A stretch of DNA of 64,000 nt, taken from Lachnospiraceae bacterium (GTDB lineage: Bacteria > Bacillota > Clostridia > Lachnospirales > Lachnospiraceae). The notes beneath the pieces were generated by a model. It had not been told where the DNA came from. It did no database searches and saw only the letters and a list, made by a program, of their open reading frames with translations. The stretch lies in assembly GCA_030540075.1 (NCBI GenBank), contig JAUNWX010000005.1, forward strand, positions 13,052 to 77,051, read 5' to 3'. Within the stretch, counting starts at the first letter, position 1. Every line of letters begins with the position of its first letter. This document shows positions 41,933 to 50,344 of the stretch, piece after piece. Both the position numbers and the translations under genes were made by a program.

Positions 41933-43435
41933 ATGAAAAAAATCAAATTACCTTCAAATGTAGAATATATCATCCATCAGCTGGAGCGTGCGGGCTACGA
42001 GGCCTACGCGGTCGGTGGCTGTGTGCGCGACAGTCTCCTCGGGCGGGTTCCGGGCGACTGGGACATCACGACGAGTGCGCGTCCGGAGCAGGTGAAGGCG
42101 GTGTTCAGACGCACCATCGACACCGGGATCCAGCATGGCACCGTGACGGTGCTGATGCCGGCGGAGCAGGCGGATTCTTCTGCGGCTGGTGAGGCGTCCG
42201 GCATCCAGGGAGATGCGTGCAGGGCAGCATCGCAGGGCGCGCATGCCGGTCGTTCGGCGGAGCACCCGGGGGCGAAGTCCGCGCCGGTCTGGGAGGGCTA
42301 CGAGGTCACGACCTATCGGATCGATGGCGCCTACCTCGATGGGCGTCATCCGAGCGCGGTGCAGTTCACGCCGTCGCTCCATGAGGATCTCGCGCGCCGC
42401 GACTTCACGATCAACGCGATGGCGGTCAATGACCGGAGCGGTATCGTGGATGACTTCGGCGGTCTCGAGGACCTCGGCCGTCGTGTCGTCCGCGCCGTCG
42501 GCGAGCCGGAGCAGCGCTTCCAGGAGGATGCCCTTCGCATGCTCCGCGCCCTCCGTTTCTCGGCCCAGCTCGGCTTCGACATAGATCCGGCGACCTGGCA
42601 GGCCGTACGGAAGCTTGCGCCGAACCTCGAGCACGTCTCGAAGGAGCGTATCGCCGTCGAGCTCACGAAGCTTCTGATGTCCGACCATCCAGAGCACATC
42701 GCGCTGGTTTCGACGAGCGGCCTCTCCGAGTACGTCAGCGAGCACTTCGCTGACGCCTTCCACGACGCGATCGGCGTGCCGGATGACTATCCGGTCTATC
42801 CGTGGATGCCGTCCGACCTTCCGGCCGAGCGCTACCTCCGCTGGGGCGTTTTCCTGCGCGGTGTGCCGGACCGTGCGCGCGGCATCCTCCGGGAGCTGAA
42901 GATGGACAATGATACCATCGCGAAGGCAGGCACCGTCGCGCAGCTTTTCCAGGAACCGCTGCCGGACTCGCGCTACAAGATCCGGAAGAAGCTGTCGGAA
43001 ATCGGCTACGAGACCTACGAAAACTATCTGCGGGCCGTCACCTGTCTGCTCCTCGCGGCACGTGATGCCGAGTGGATGCGGTCGTACCTCGACGCCGCAT
43101 GTCCGAAGCAGGAAACCGTGATCATGCCATGCTGTCAGACCGCGACGAAGCCAGACAGCGCCTGCAGCGCACCGGAGAAGCACGAAGACTGTACAGCGGA
43201 GCTCCTCGACTGCATCCGCCGGGTACAGTTTGAAGTGGCGGCCATCCGCGTCGCGGGCGACTGCATTGAACTGAAAAACCTCGAGATCAGCGGACAGGAC
43301 CTGATGGCGATCGGCATCCCGCGTGGGCCGGAAATCGGGCGGATTCTGCACGCACTCCTCGATCAGGTGCTTCAGGACCCGTCGCAGAACCACCGCGAAC
43401 GGCTGACAGAGCTCGCACGTGGTATGATGCAGTGA
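41933..43435 (+). CDS. cca: CCA-adding tRNA nucleotidyltransferase
   Basis: 500 residues, class II CCA enzyme. YAVGGCVRDSLLGR (residues 26-39) and the catalytic DWDITT (Asp42, Asp44) are followed by RRDFTINAMA, EPEQRFQEDALRMLRALRFSAQLGF and RKLAPNLEHVSKERI. It adds or repairs the 3' CCA of tRNAs, needed for tRNA-Cys above. Two oddities: residues 77-118 (PAEQADSSAAGEASG and onward) are an A/G-rich insertion between two beta strands of the catalytic head, and the ATG has no SD and lies 7 bp after a -10, so the message may be leaderless. The C-terminal half also has a Cys/Thr-rich variable stretch (residues about 398-420). Confidence 0.92.
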   Translation: MKKIKLPSNVEYIIHQLERAGYEAYAVGGCVRDSLLGRVPGDWDITTSARPEQVKAVFRRTIDTGIQHGTVTVLMPAEQADSSAAGEASGIQGDACRAASQGAHAGRSAEHPGAKSAPVWEGYEVTTYRIDGAYLDGRHPSAVQFTPSLHEDLARRDFTINAMAVNDRSGIVDDFGGLEDLGRRVVRAVGEPEQRFQEDALRMLRALRFSAQLGFDIDPATWQAVRKLAPNLEHVSKERIAVELTKLLMSDHPEHIALVSTSGLSEYVSEHFADAFHDAIGVPDDYPVYPWMPSDLPAERYLRWGVFLRGVPDRARGILRELKMDNDTIAKAGTVAQLFQEPLPDSRYKIRKKLSEIGYETYENYLRAVTCLLLAARDAEWMRSYLDAACPKQETVIMPCCQTATKPDSACSAPEKHEDCTAELLDCIRRVQFEVAAIRVAGDCIELKNLEISGQDLMAIGIPRGPEIGRILHALLDQVLQDPSQNHRERLTELARGMMQ

Positions 43436-43454
43436 AGAGAAGAGGACACGAAGA

Positions 43455-43499
43455 GTCAGCCAGGTGGGGACCCGGAGGGGCTCCACCTCCCGGCTGAAC
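43455..43499 (+). other. GC-rich hairpin after cca
   Basis: TCAGCC and GGTGG pair with CCACC and GGCTGA; GACCCGGAGGGG in the loop recalls the AGTACTGTGC family arms but the apical word is missing. No T-run. Confidence 0.4.
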
Positions 43500-43615
43500 G
43501 GTTACTAAAAATTCAATGAAACCGCCGCGAACATGACCCGACGCCTTGAAGCGGATGTGCAAAATTGATATATTTATAGTAGCTGAATTTTTCAGAAAGA
43601 GAGGGCAATCTATCT

Positions 43616-45298
43616 ATGTATCAGGATGAATATAAGCGTTGGCTTCATGCCGAGCTTCAGGATGTTGACTTAAAAACCGAGCTTCAGAATATCGAAGGCG
43701 ATGATGACGCGATCAAGGAGCGTTTCGCCGTCGCACTCAAGTTCGGAACCGCTGGCCTCCGCGGCACACTCGGCGCAGGAACCAACCGGATGAATATCTG
43801 GGTCGTTCGCCAGGCGACACAGGGTGTGGCAGACTGGGTGAAGACCCAGGGCGGAACACAGACCGTTGCGATCAGCTACGATTCCCGTCTGAAGGGCTGG
43901 AACTTCGCACGCGACGCAGCCGGTGTGCTGGCAGCGAACGGCATCCACGTGCGCATCTACGATGAGCTCATGCCGGTACCGGCCCTTTCCTTCGCCACCC
44001 GTTACTATCACTGCAACGCCGGCATCATGGTGACCGCTTCCCACAACCCGGCGAAGTACAACGGCTATAAGGCCTACGGTCCGGACGGATGTCAGATGAC
44101 CGATGAGGCCGCCGACATCGTTTACCAGCAGATTCAGAAGACCGACGTGCTCACCGGCGCGAAGTACATGAGCTTCGCTGAGGGCGTCAATAAGGGCCTC
44201 ATCCAGTTCGTCGAGGACGACTGCAAGAACGCACTCTACGAGGCGATCGAGGCACGTCAGATCCGCCCGGGTATCGCAGCGACCTCCGGCCTCAAGCTCG
44301 TGTACTCCCCACTGAACGGTACCGGCCTCGTTCCGGTCACCCGCGTACTGAACGACATCGGTATCCACGACATCACGATCGTGCCGGAGCAGGAGTACCC
44401 GAACGGCTACTTCACCACCTGCTCCTATCCGAACCCGGAGATACTCGACGCACTGAAGAAGGGTCTCGAGCTCGCTGAGAAGACCGGCGCGGACCTGATG
44501 CTCGCGACCGACCCGGATGCAGACCGTGTCGGTATCGCCATGAAGTGCCCGGACGGCTCCTATGAGCTCGTCACCGGTAACGAGATGGGCGTACTGCTCC
44601 TCGATTACATCTGCGCAGGTCGCATCGAGCAGGGCACCATGCCGGCGAAGCCGGTTGCTGTGAAGTCGATCGTTTCCACACCGCTGGCCAATGCTGTCGC
44701 CGAGCATTATGGTGTCGAGCTTCGGGAGACCCTCACCGGTTTCAAGTGGATCGGTGACCAGATCGCACAGCTCGAGGCAGCCGGTGAAGTAGATCGCTTC
44801 ATCTTCGGCTTCGAGGAGTCCTACGGCTACCTCGCCGGCCCGTATGTACGTGATAAGGACGCCGTGATCGGCTCCATGCTTATCTGCGAGATGGCTGCGT
44901 ACTATCGCTCCATCGGATCCTCCATCAAGCAGCGCCTCGAGGAGATCTACAAGGAGTATGGACGCTACCTCAACAAGGTCGATTCCTTCGAGTTCCCGGG
45001 CCTCAGCGGCATGGATAAGATGGCCGGCATCATGAACGAGCTCCGCACGAATCCGCCGAAGGATTTCGCCGGCAAGAAGGTCGTGAAGGTCATGGACTAC
45101 ACGAAGCCGGAGGAGACCGGACTTCCTGCAGCGAACGTCCTGATTTACTCCCTCGATGACGGCTCCACCGTCGTGGTTCGCCCGTCCGGCACGGAGCCGA
45201 AGATTAAGGCCTACTACACCACCCTCGGAAAGGACCTCGCAGAGGCCGAAGCCGAGAAGGAGAAGCTGGCAGCCGCACTCGAGCCGCTGTTTAAATAA
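43616..45298 (+). CDS. Phosphoglucomutase/phosphomannomutase (alpha-D-phosphohexomutase)
   Basis: 560 residues, four-domain phosphohexomutase. N-terminal KFGTAGLRGTLGAGTNRMN, phosphoserine loop IMVTASHNPAKYNGYKAYGPDG, metal loop LMLATDPDADRVGIAMK, sugar loop IFGFEESYGYLAGPYVRDKDA and phosphate loop VRPSGTEPKIKAYY are all intact. The long form with GTAGLRG resembles the PgcA/YhxB type that converts glucose-1-P and glucose-6-P for glycogen or cell-envelope sugars. SD AGAGGG is somewhat far (about 8-10 nt) from ATG. GGCCAATGC at 44686. Terminator at 45379. Confidence 0.92.
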   Translation: MYQDEYKRWLHAELQDVDLKTELQNIEGDDDAIKERFAVALKFGTAGLRGTLGAGTNRMNIWVVRQATQGVADWVKTQGGTQTVAISYDSRLKGWNFARDAAGVLAANGIHVRIYDELMPVPALSFATRYYHCNAGIMVTASHNPAKYNGYKAYGPDGCQMTDEAADIVYQQIQKTDVLTGAKYMSFAEGVNKGLIQFVEDDCKNALYEAIEARQIRPGIAATSGLKLVYSPLNGTGLVPVTRVLNDIGIHDITIVPEQEYPNGYFTTCSYPNPEILDALKKGLELAEKTGADLMLATDPDADRVGIAMKCPDGSYELVTGNEMGVLLLDYICAGRIEQGTMPAKPVAVKSIVSTPLANAVAEHYGVELRETLTGFKWIGDQIAQLEAAGEVDRFIFGFEESYGYLAGPYVRDKDAVIGSMLICEMAAYYRSIGSSIKQRLEEIYKEYGRYLNKVDSFEFPGLSGMDKMAGIMNELRTNPPKDFAGKKVVKVMDYTKPEETGLPAANVLIYSLDDGSTVVVRPSGTEPKIKAYYTTLGKDLAEAEAEKEKLAAALEPLFK

Positions 45299-45378
45299 GC
45301 GATGATCAAAGATGAAGTATGAAGCATCGTAGGTGCCCGTTACGACAGGACGCACGAGCGGTGCAGATATGAATCAAG

Positions 45379-45431
45379 CCACGGTGGAGGGCTGCCCTCA
45401 GAGAGAGGCGGCCCGCCACCGTGCTTTTTAT
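45379..45431 (+). terminator. Terminator of the phosphohexomutase gene
   Basis: CACGGTGG and GGGC pair with GCCC and CCACCGTG, then GCTTTTTATT. Confidence 0.8.
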
Positions 45432-45469
45432 TTGGACCGGCCCGGTCCTACGATTTAGTGAGGTGTTTT

Positions 45470-46786
45470 GTGAAGGAACGAAATCTGAAGCTCGACAACG
45501 CAAAGGGCATCCTGATCACCCTGGTGGTGATCGGCCACATGCTGCTCCCGATCCAGGGTACGACCCGCGGTGTCACGAATTTCTTCTATATGATCTACAC
45601 CTTCCACATGCCCGCCTTCGTCTTCATCTCCGGCCTCCTCGCGCAGCGCATCTACACCCGCGTGCCGAAGGGCCGCTTCAACCTGCGCCGCTGGTGCTCG
45701 ACCCTCTGGCTGTACCTCCTGTTTCAGTTCATCCTGTTCTTCTCGGAGATTCCCGCTTACGGCCGCACGACCCGCTTCCCGGACTTCCTCCATACCTCCG
45801 GTGCACCCTGGTACCTCCTCGCGCTGCTCCTCTGGTATCTGATGATCCCGTTTTTCGCCGGATACCGCGGAAAAGTGCTTCCGCTCCGGCCTGTATGTTC
45901 GAATCGTCGTCTGCAGCTGAGTGAGAGGCGGGCGCAGTCAGACGAGCATCCACAGACGGGCCGTCGGTCATTGCCGGACGAGGGTCTGCAGGCGGGCCGT
46001 CAGCTGCAACCGAGTGAGAGCCGGGCACAGCGCGGCACCCCGTGCAGCCTGATCGCCTGGATCCTCCTCACGAGCCTGTCCCTCGCCGGCGGCTACCTCG
46101 CGAGCGGTGCCCTCGCCGGTATCGGCGACTTCCTCGCCCTCGACCGCGTCATCGCCTTCGCCCCGTTCTTCTTCGCCGGCTACTTCATTGGCCCGGAACG
46201 CCTGATGGAGTTTCTGGGAGGAAAGCAGGAGAGTGTAGCGGCACCGAAACGCGCGACCTCCCGGCGTCGGTCTCCGAAAGGGACTTCAAAGCGTGTCGAT
46301 CGAGGCATTGTCCTCGTGCTGACGGCGCTCGGTCTCCTCTGCTTCGTGCTGATCGGCACGCAGACCTTCGAACGCCTGCTCCCGTACCGAAACGTCGTCT
46401 ACGGTGCCTGGTACTACCGCTTCCATCCGGAGCAGAACCCAGCCGCCTTTCCGGGCGCGCTCGCCACGCAGCTCTGGCTGATCCGCCTCGCCTGGTTCCT
46501 CGTATCCGGCCTCATGAGCTTCGCGCTCCTCGCCCTGATGCCGAACCGGCAGATCCCGCTCCTTACCACCACTGGCCAGCGCACCCTGCAGATCTACATC
46601 CTGCACCGCCCGATCCGTGACCTCCTCCTCGCGAGCGGCTTTATCATCGCCGCCGGCCCGGAAAACAGCGCGCACGTCCTCCTGCTCATCGCCCTGTCGA
46701 TCCTCATGACCATCGTGCTCTCCGCCGGCATCCTCCAGCGCCTCTTCGACGCCATCCAGAAGCTCCCGGAGCGGCTGCTCCTGTGA
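45470..46786 (+). CDS. Acyltransferase family 3 membrane protein
   Basis: 438 residues with about ten hydrophobic helices. LKLDNAKGILITLVVIGHMLLPI at the N-terminus is the acyltransferase-3 start (R/D-x2-KGI..VxxGH with the catalytic His), and FFYMIYTFHMPAFVFISGLLA carries the second family motif. Related proteins O-acetylate cell-surface polysaccharides. GTG at 45470 is chosen because GAGG lies 7 nt upstream; GTG at 45458 has none. Odd: residues about 138-190 form a hydrophilic, repetitive insertion (RRLQLSERRAQSDEH.., GRQLQPSESRAQRG) between two helices, encoded by an imperfect direct repeat at 45903-46030. Confidence 0.75.
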   Translation: MKERNLKLDNAKGILITLVVIGHMLLPIQGTTRGVTNFFYMIYTFHMPAFVFISGLLAQRIYTRVPKGRFNLRRWCSTLWLYLLFQFILFFSEIPAYGRTTRFPDFLHTSGAPWYLLALLLWYLMIPFFAGYRGKVLPLRPVCSNRRLQLSERRAQSDEHPQTGRRSLPDEGLQAGRQLQPSESRAQRGTPCSLIAWILLTSLSLAGGYLASGALAGIGDFLALDRVIAFAPFFFAGYFIGPERLMEFLGGKQESVAAPKRATSRRRSPKGTSKRVDRGIVLVLTALGLLCFVLIGTQTFERLLPYRNVVYGAWYYRFHPEQNPAAFPGALATQLWLIRLAWFLVSGLMSFALLALMPNRQIPLLTTTGQRTLQIYILHRPIRDLLLASGFIIAAGPENSAHVLLLIALSILMTIVLSAGILQRLFDAIQKLPERLLL

Positions 46787-46879
46787 AACGGAAATGTTGG
46801 CATCCGGGAGGAAATGTGCTTTAATGGTGCCAGCATTGGCTTCGTGTACCCCCAGACATCATGCATCAAAGGAGAAAAT

Positions 46880-48100
46880 ATGTGGGTTTTCGTTAATGGT
46901 TTAAAGGTCTTTCAGAATTACACCCTGCTGCAGTGGGCGTGGTTTTTCATGTTCTACTGCATCTTCGGCTGGTGCTTCGAGTCGACCTACTGCTCGCTGA
47001 AGTCGATGCGCCTCATGAACCGCGGCTTCTGTCACGGCCCGTGGCTCCCGATCTACGGCGCCGGCGGCACGCTTTTCCTCATCTTCGCCTGGCCCTACCG
47101 CGCGAACCTCATCGCGACCTTCCTGATGGGCATGCTGGTCGGTACCGGCCTCGAGCTCATCACTGGGCCGCTCATGTACCACATCTTCCACATGAAGTGG
47201 TGGGATTACAGCCAGAATCCGCTGAACTTCCGCGGCTACATCTGCCTCGGGGCGTCCCTCGGCTGGGGCGCGATGGCGCTCTTTTTCGTGCATTTCCTGC
47301 ATCCGCGTGTGGCAGAGCTCACCGTAGACTGGACCCCGATCGGCTATATCGTCGTCGTCACCATGCTCTACACGCTCTTCGTCGAAGACGTGATTTTCTC
47401 TGTACTCGGTGCCCTCGATATCCGGAAGCGTCTCGAGACCCTCGCCGCAAATTCGGAGGAGATTCAGCAGCTGAAGCTGAGCATTTCGGAAGCCCGCGAG
47501 CATCTCGAGGAGCTGCAGGAGGCGGCGCGTGCTAATGCCTCTGAAGTGAAGATCGTCGCGGAGTCGGAGGGACGTCTGGCGGCCGCGAAGTTCGCGACCG
47601 AGGAAGCTGCCCGCGCCCTGCAGGATGCCCGTGAGACGGGGACCCTCGCGGCGCGCAGCCTCGCCGAAAGCGTCGCCGACACCAGCGCGCAGGCCGTGCA
47701 GACCGCGCGCAGCGCGGCACAGAGCGTCGCGGACACCGGCGCGCAGGCCGTGCGCACGGTTGCGGAAACCGGCCGCAGCGCCGGTGAGCTCGGCAAGTCC
47801 GCCGTCCAGCGCAGCCTCGAGCTGCGCCGTCGCCTCGCCGAGGAGCGCCGCCGTCGCCTCGAAGAGCGCCTCGCCATCCTGGAGGATGGCGGTGATGCCC
47901 GCAGTGGTCGCATGAACTGGTGGGTTGGCAACACCCTTCGGAACAACCCGACCATGACCCAGCACCCACGCCACAGCGCAGACTTCGAATTCTACACGCG
48001 TCTCCGCGCCTCCTCACAGCGCCACCGCGAGAGCTTCGAAAAGATGGAAGCCCGCATCGACGCCGAAAAAGCGAAGGACCGCGCCGCTGAAGAAATCTGA
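46880..48100 (+). CDS. CmpB-like membrane protein (putative ABC-transporter type IV) with long helical C-terminus
   Basis: 406 residues. N-terminal part to about residue 180 has five helices with the family pattern: WAWFFMFYCIFGWCFESTYCSLK, RGFCHGPWLPIYGAGGTLFL, GTGLELITGPLMYHIFHMKWWDYSQNPLNFRGYICLGASLGWGAMA. The C-terminal part is a long A/E/R-rich coiled coil (residues about 190-345) with repeats of SVADT-AQAV. No ATPase is nearby, and the function of the family is unknown. ATG at 46880 is preferred to the upstream frame because AAAGGAG is 6 nt away and the first helix starts there. Confidence 0.75.
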   Translation: MWVFVNGLKVFQNYTLLQWAWFFMFYCIFGWCFESTYCSLKSMRLMNRGFCHGPWLPIYGAGGTLFLIFAWPYRANLIATFLMGMLVGTGLELITGPLMYHIFHMKWWDYSQNPLNFRGYICLGASLGWGAMALFFVHFLHPRVAELTVDWTPIGYIVVVTMLYTLFVEDVIFSVLGALDIRKRLETLAANSEEIQQLKLSISEAREHLEELQEAARANASEVKIVAESEGRLAAAKFATEEAARALQDARETGTLAARSLAESVADTSAQAVQTARSAAQSVADTGAQAVRTVAETGRSAGELGKSAVQRSLELRRRLAEERRRRLEERLAILEDGGDARSGRMNWWVGNTLRNNPTMTQHPRHSADFEFYTRLRASSQRHRESFEKMEARIDAEKAKDRAAEEI

Positions 48101-48232
48101 TATCCTATCTGACATTTTAAAGTGGATAGCTATCGAACATATTCCCAAATACTACTTCAAGCGCATGAAGCGTTGGGGTACAATGAAAAGAAATGAAAAA
48201 CCGCCCGCCACCCGCGGGCGAAGGAGGAAGAT

Positions 48233-49423
48233 ATGGCACTTTCGAAAAGCATGCAGCAGCTGGTCGCCGGCAACTCCGCGATCCGCAAGATGTTCGAGCT
48301 CGGACAGGAGCTCGCCGCGCGCGTCGGGCGTGAAAACGTCTACGACTTCAGCCTCGGCAACCCGGCGTCGCCGGTCCCGGAGGAGGTGCGTGACTCCATC
48401 GTGCGCATCGCGACCGAGGAAGCGCCGAACTACGTCCACGGTTATATGGCCAATGCAGGCTACCCTGAGGTGCGTGCCGCGGTCGCGGAACACCTCAATC
48501 AGCTCCACGGCACCGACTATGACGCCCAGGACATCATCATGACCGTAGGCGCTGCCGGCGGCCTGAACGACGTCCTCCGCGCACTACTTGATCCGGGCGA
48601 CGAAGTCCTGACCTTCGCCCCGTTCTTCACCGAGTACCGCAGCTACGCCTCCAACTTCGGCGGAAAGCTCACCATCGTCCCACCGGACACCGAGCACTTC
48701 CAGCTCGACATCGACGCAGCGGAAGCCTGCATTGGCGAAAAGACGAAGGCCATCATCGTGAACAACCCGAACAATCCGTCGGGTGCCGTCTACACCGAAG
48801 AAACCATACGGAAGCTCGGCGCGATGCTGGAGCGCAAGGAGCAGGAAATCGGCCATCCGATCTACGTGATCTGCGACGAGCCGTACCGCGAGCTCGTCTA
48901 TGACGGCCTCAGCGTCCCGTACATCCCGAACATCATTAAAAACGCGATCTTCCTCTACAGCTTCAGCAAGACCCTGTCGCTGCCGGGCGAGCGCATCGGC
49001 TACATGGCGATGGCGAAGCGCGCAGACGATCACGACACGATGATCCAGGCCCTGACGATCGCGAACCGCTGCCTCGGCTTCGTCAACGCACCGTCCCTCC
49101 TGCAGCTCGTCGTGAAGGACTGCCTCGCGGTCGAGGCCAATGTTCCGTTTTATGACCGGAACCGGAAGCTGCTGTATACCACCATTTCCGGCCTCGGCTT
49201 CGAGTGCGTACGACCGGAGGGCGCCTTCTACATGCTCGTGAAGGCACCGAACGGCAGCGCCGCGGACTTCGCTGCCGCCGCAGAGAAGCTTAACATCATC
49301 ATCGTACCGTGCGACGGCTTCGGCCTCCCGGGCTATGTCCGCATCGCCTACTGCGTCGACTACGCGATGATCGAACGCTCCATCCCGGCCTGGGAACAGC
49401 TCGCGAAAATTTATGGGGTCTGA
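48233..49423 (+). CDS. PLP-dependent aminotransferase (class I, AspC-like)
   Basis: 396 residues. Fold type I: VYDFSLGNPASPVP, GYMANAGYPEVRAAVAEHL, VGAAGGLNDVLRALLDPGDEV (PLP phosphate loop), NNPNNPSGAVY, YVICDEPYRELVYD (Asp for the pyridine N), YSFSKTLSLPGERIGY with the Schiff-base Lys, and GYVRIAYCVDY with the carboxylate-binding Arg. The substrate is probably a dicarboxylic or neutral amino acid. AAGGAGG precedes ATG. The last codons and TGA stop (49412-49423) are written by the GGGGTCTGACCCC repeat, so the natural C-terminus may have been changed by repeat insertion. GGCCAATGC at 48448. Confidence 0.88.
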   Translation: MALSKSMQQLVAGNSAIRKMFELGQELAARVGRENVYDFSLGNPASPVPEEVRDSIVRIATEEAPNYVHGYMANAGYPEVRAAVAEHLNQLHGTDYDAQDIIMTVGAAGGLNDVLRALLDPGDEVLTFAPFFTEYRSYASNFGGKLTIVPPDTEHFQLDIDAAEACIGEKTKAIIVNNPNNPSGAVYTEETIRKLGAMLERKEQEIGHPIYVICDEPYRELVYDGLSVPYIPNIIKNAIFLYSFSKTLSLPGERIGYMAMAKRADDHDTMIQALTIANRCLGFVNAPSLLQLVVKDCLAVEANVPFYDRNRKLLYTTISGLGFECVRPEGAFYMLVKAPNGSAADFAAAAEKLNIIIVPCDGFGLPGYVRIAYCVDYAMIERSIPAWEQLAKIYGV

Positions 49424-49500
49424 CCCCATTAAATTTTTCTAAACAGATTCTAAACTGAACTTTATGGGGTCAGACCCCCTTACGAAAATCTTAAGATGAG
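49412..49500. repeat. Double copy of the GGGGTCAGACCCC / CTTACGAAATTCTTAAGAT repeat
   Basis: ATGGGGTCTGACCCCATT at 49412 and ATGGGGTCAGACCCCCTTACGAAAATCTTAAGATG at 49463; both preceded by TTT. Between them TTCTAAACAGATTCTAAACTG. The first copy includes the aminotransferase stop codon. Confidence 0.7.
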
Positions 49501-49576
49501 GGCGGCCCCCGCACGACCGCACCATATGGTTTCAGTCGCCGACCCTCCGGGCCCGTGGTTACATCCTCTCAAACTG

Positions 49577-49615
49577 AAAAATCCCGCCGGAGCTTCTTCG
49601 CTTCGACGGGATTTT
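49577..49615. terminator. Hairpin with A/T flanks (bidirectional terminator form)
   Basis: AAAATCCCG..AGC, TTCTTC, GCT..CGGGATTTT with small mismatches. Confidence 0.65.
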
Positions 49616-49677
49616 CATGTTTGTGCTTTATGTCAAGAGATCAGCCAAGGGGGGAGCCGAACTCCTATGAAGTATAT

Positions 49678-49779
49678 GGAAAACGGTCATGCTCGATGGA
49701 GCTTCATGAATCTGCTGGAGCGTTTGTGCTGCGCCCCGTCTTTCATAAAGAATCGTAAGCATTTGCGACCGTTTTTTTA
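49678..49779 (+). ncRNA. Possible small RNA (unassigned)
   Basis: AAAACGGTC and ATGCT at the left pair with AGCAT and GACCGTTTT at the right end, closing a region of about 100 nt that ends in TTTTTTT. This could be a structured small RNA with its own terminator stem, but no promoter could be assigned, and the long-range pairing may be chance. Confidence 0.25.
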
Positions 49780-50101
49780 GAAGGGGGCTCCGGAGTGTAT
49801 TTCAACTCCGGAGTATGAGTATGAAAAGCGTTTCTTCGTTACATCTCTGTAACTATGATATATGATACAGGGCACTTGTGACTGAAGTATGTCGCCCGCC
49901 TAAAAGAACTCTAAAAAATCTAAACAAAGTCTAAACAGAAGCGAAAGGATCATTTACGAGATTCTTTAGCGTCCCAAATCCTCGATTTTCACAGGTCAAT
50001 GTTTCCGGCTCGACAGCTATCGCCACCCGAAGCCCCGAAATCCGCGGGCGCAGTTTCTGAGATTTCCCTGAAAACCCATCCATGAACTCCACAATTCTGA
50101 C

Positions 50102-50130
50102 TTTAAAAACAGAGGGCCATCGATTATACT
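50102..50130 (+). promoter_or_regulatory. Probable promoter of mreB
   Basis: TTTAAA, 17-bp spacer, TATACT; leader of about 205 nt containing GC-rich CGCAGCGCAG repeats. Confidence 0.45.
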
Positions 50131-50344
50131 ATAGAAGATTCTATGTTGAATTACTAAATTCGCCCTGCGCGCCCATAAGCCGGGTGGCTCACGAGAGCAG
50201 CTTCGACGGGATTTCTTCGGACGAGTATCGGAAACGGTACCGACCGTGCGCGGCGCAGCGCAGCGCAGAGAGCTCCATTCGGACAGCCGCTGCGTATCCT
50301 GACAGGGCTTCGTTTTATACATCGTTATATAGTAGGAGTTTTTC

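Larger units (their letters stand above)
49424..50344. other. Intergenic region of about 920 bp before mreB
   Basis: No convincing protein gene. It holds the GGGGTCAGACCCC repeats, a CGCCGACCCTCCGGGCCC remnant of the hairpin family (about 49535), terminator 49577-49615, a possible small RNA ending in seven T at 49779, a CTCCGGAGT/ACTCCGGAG hairpin (49789-49816), TCTAAACA direct repeats (49918-49937) and the mreB promoter (50102). AGCTTCGACGGGATTT occurs twice (about 49601, imperfectly, and 50201). Short frames here (for example 49496-49780) lack a ribosome site and family resemblance. Confidence 0.5.

Noticed and set aside
49496..49780. 94-residue plus-strand frame in the spacer before mreB
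   Set aside because: No SD, crosses a terminator hairpin and repeat sequence, and composition is not protein-like.
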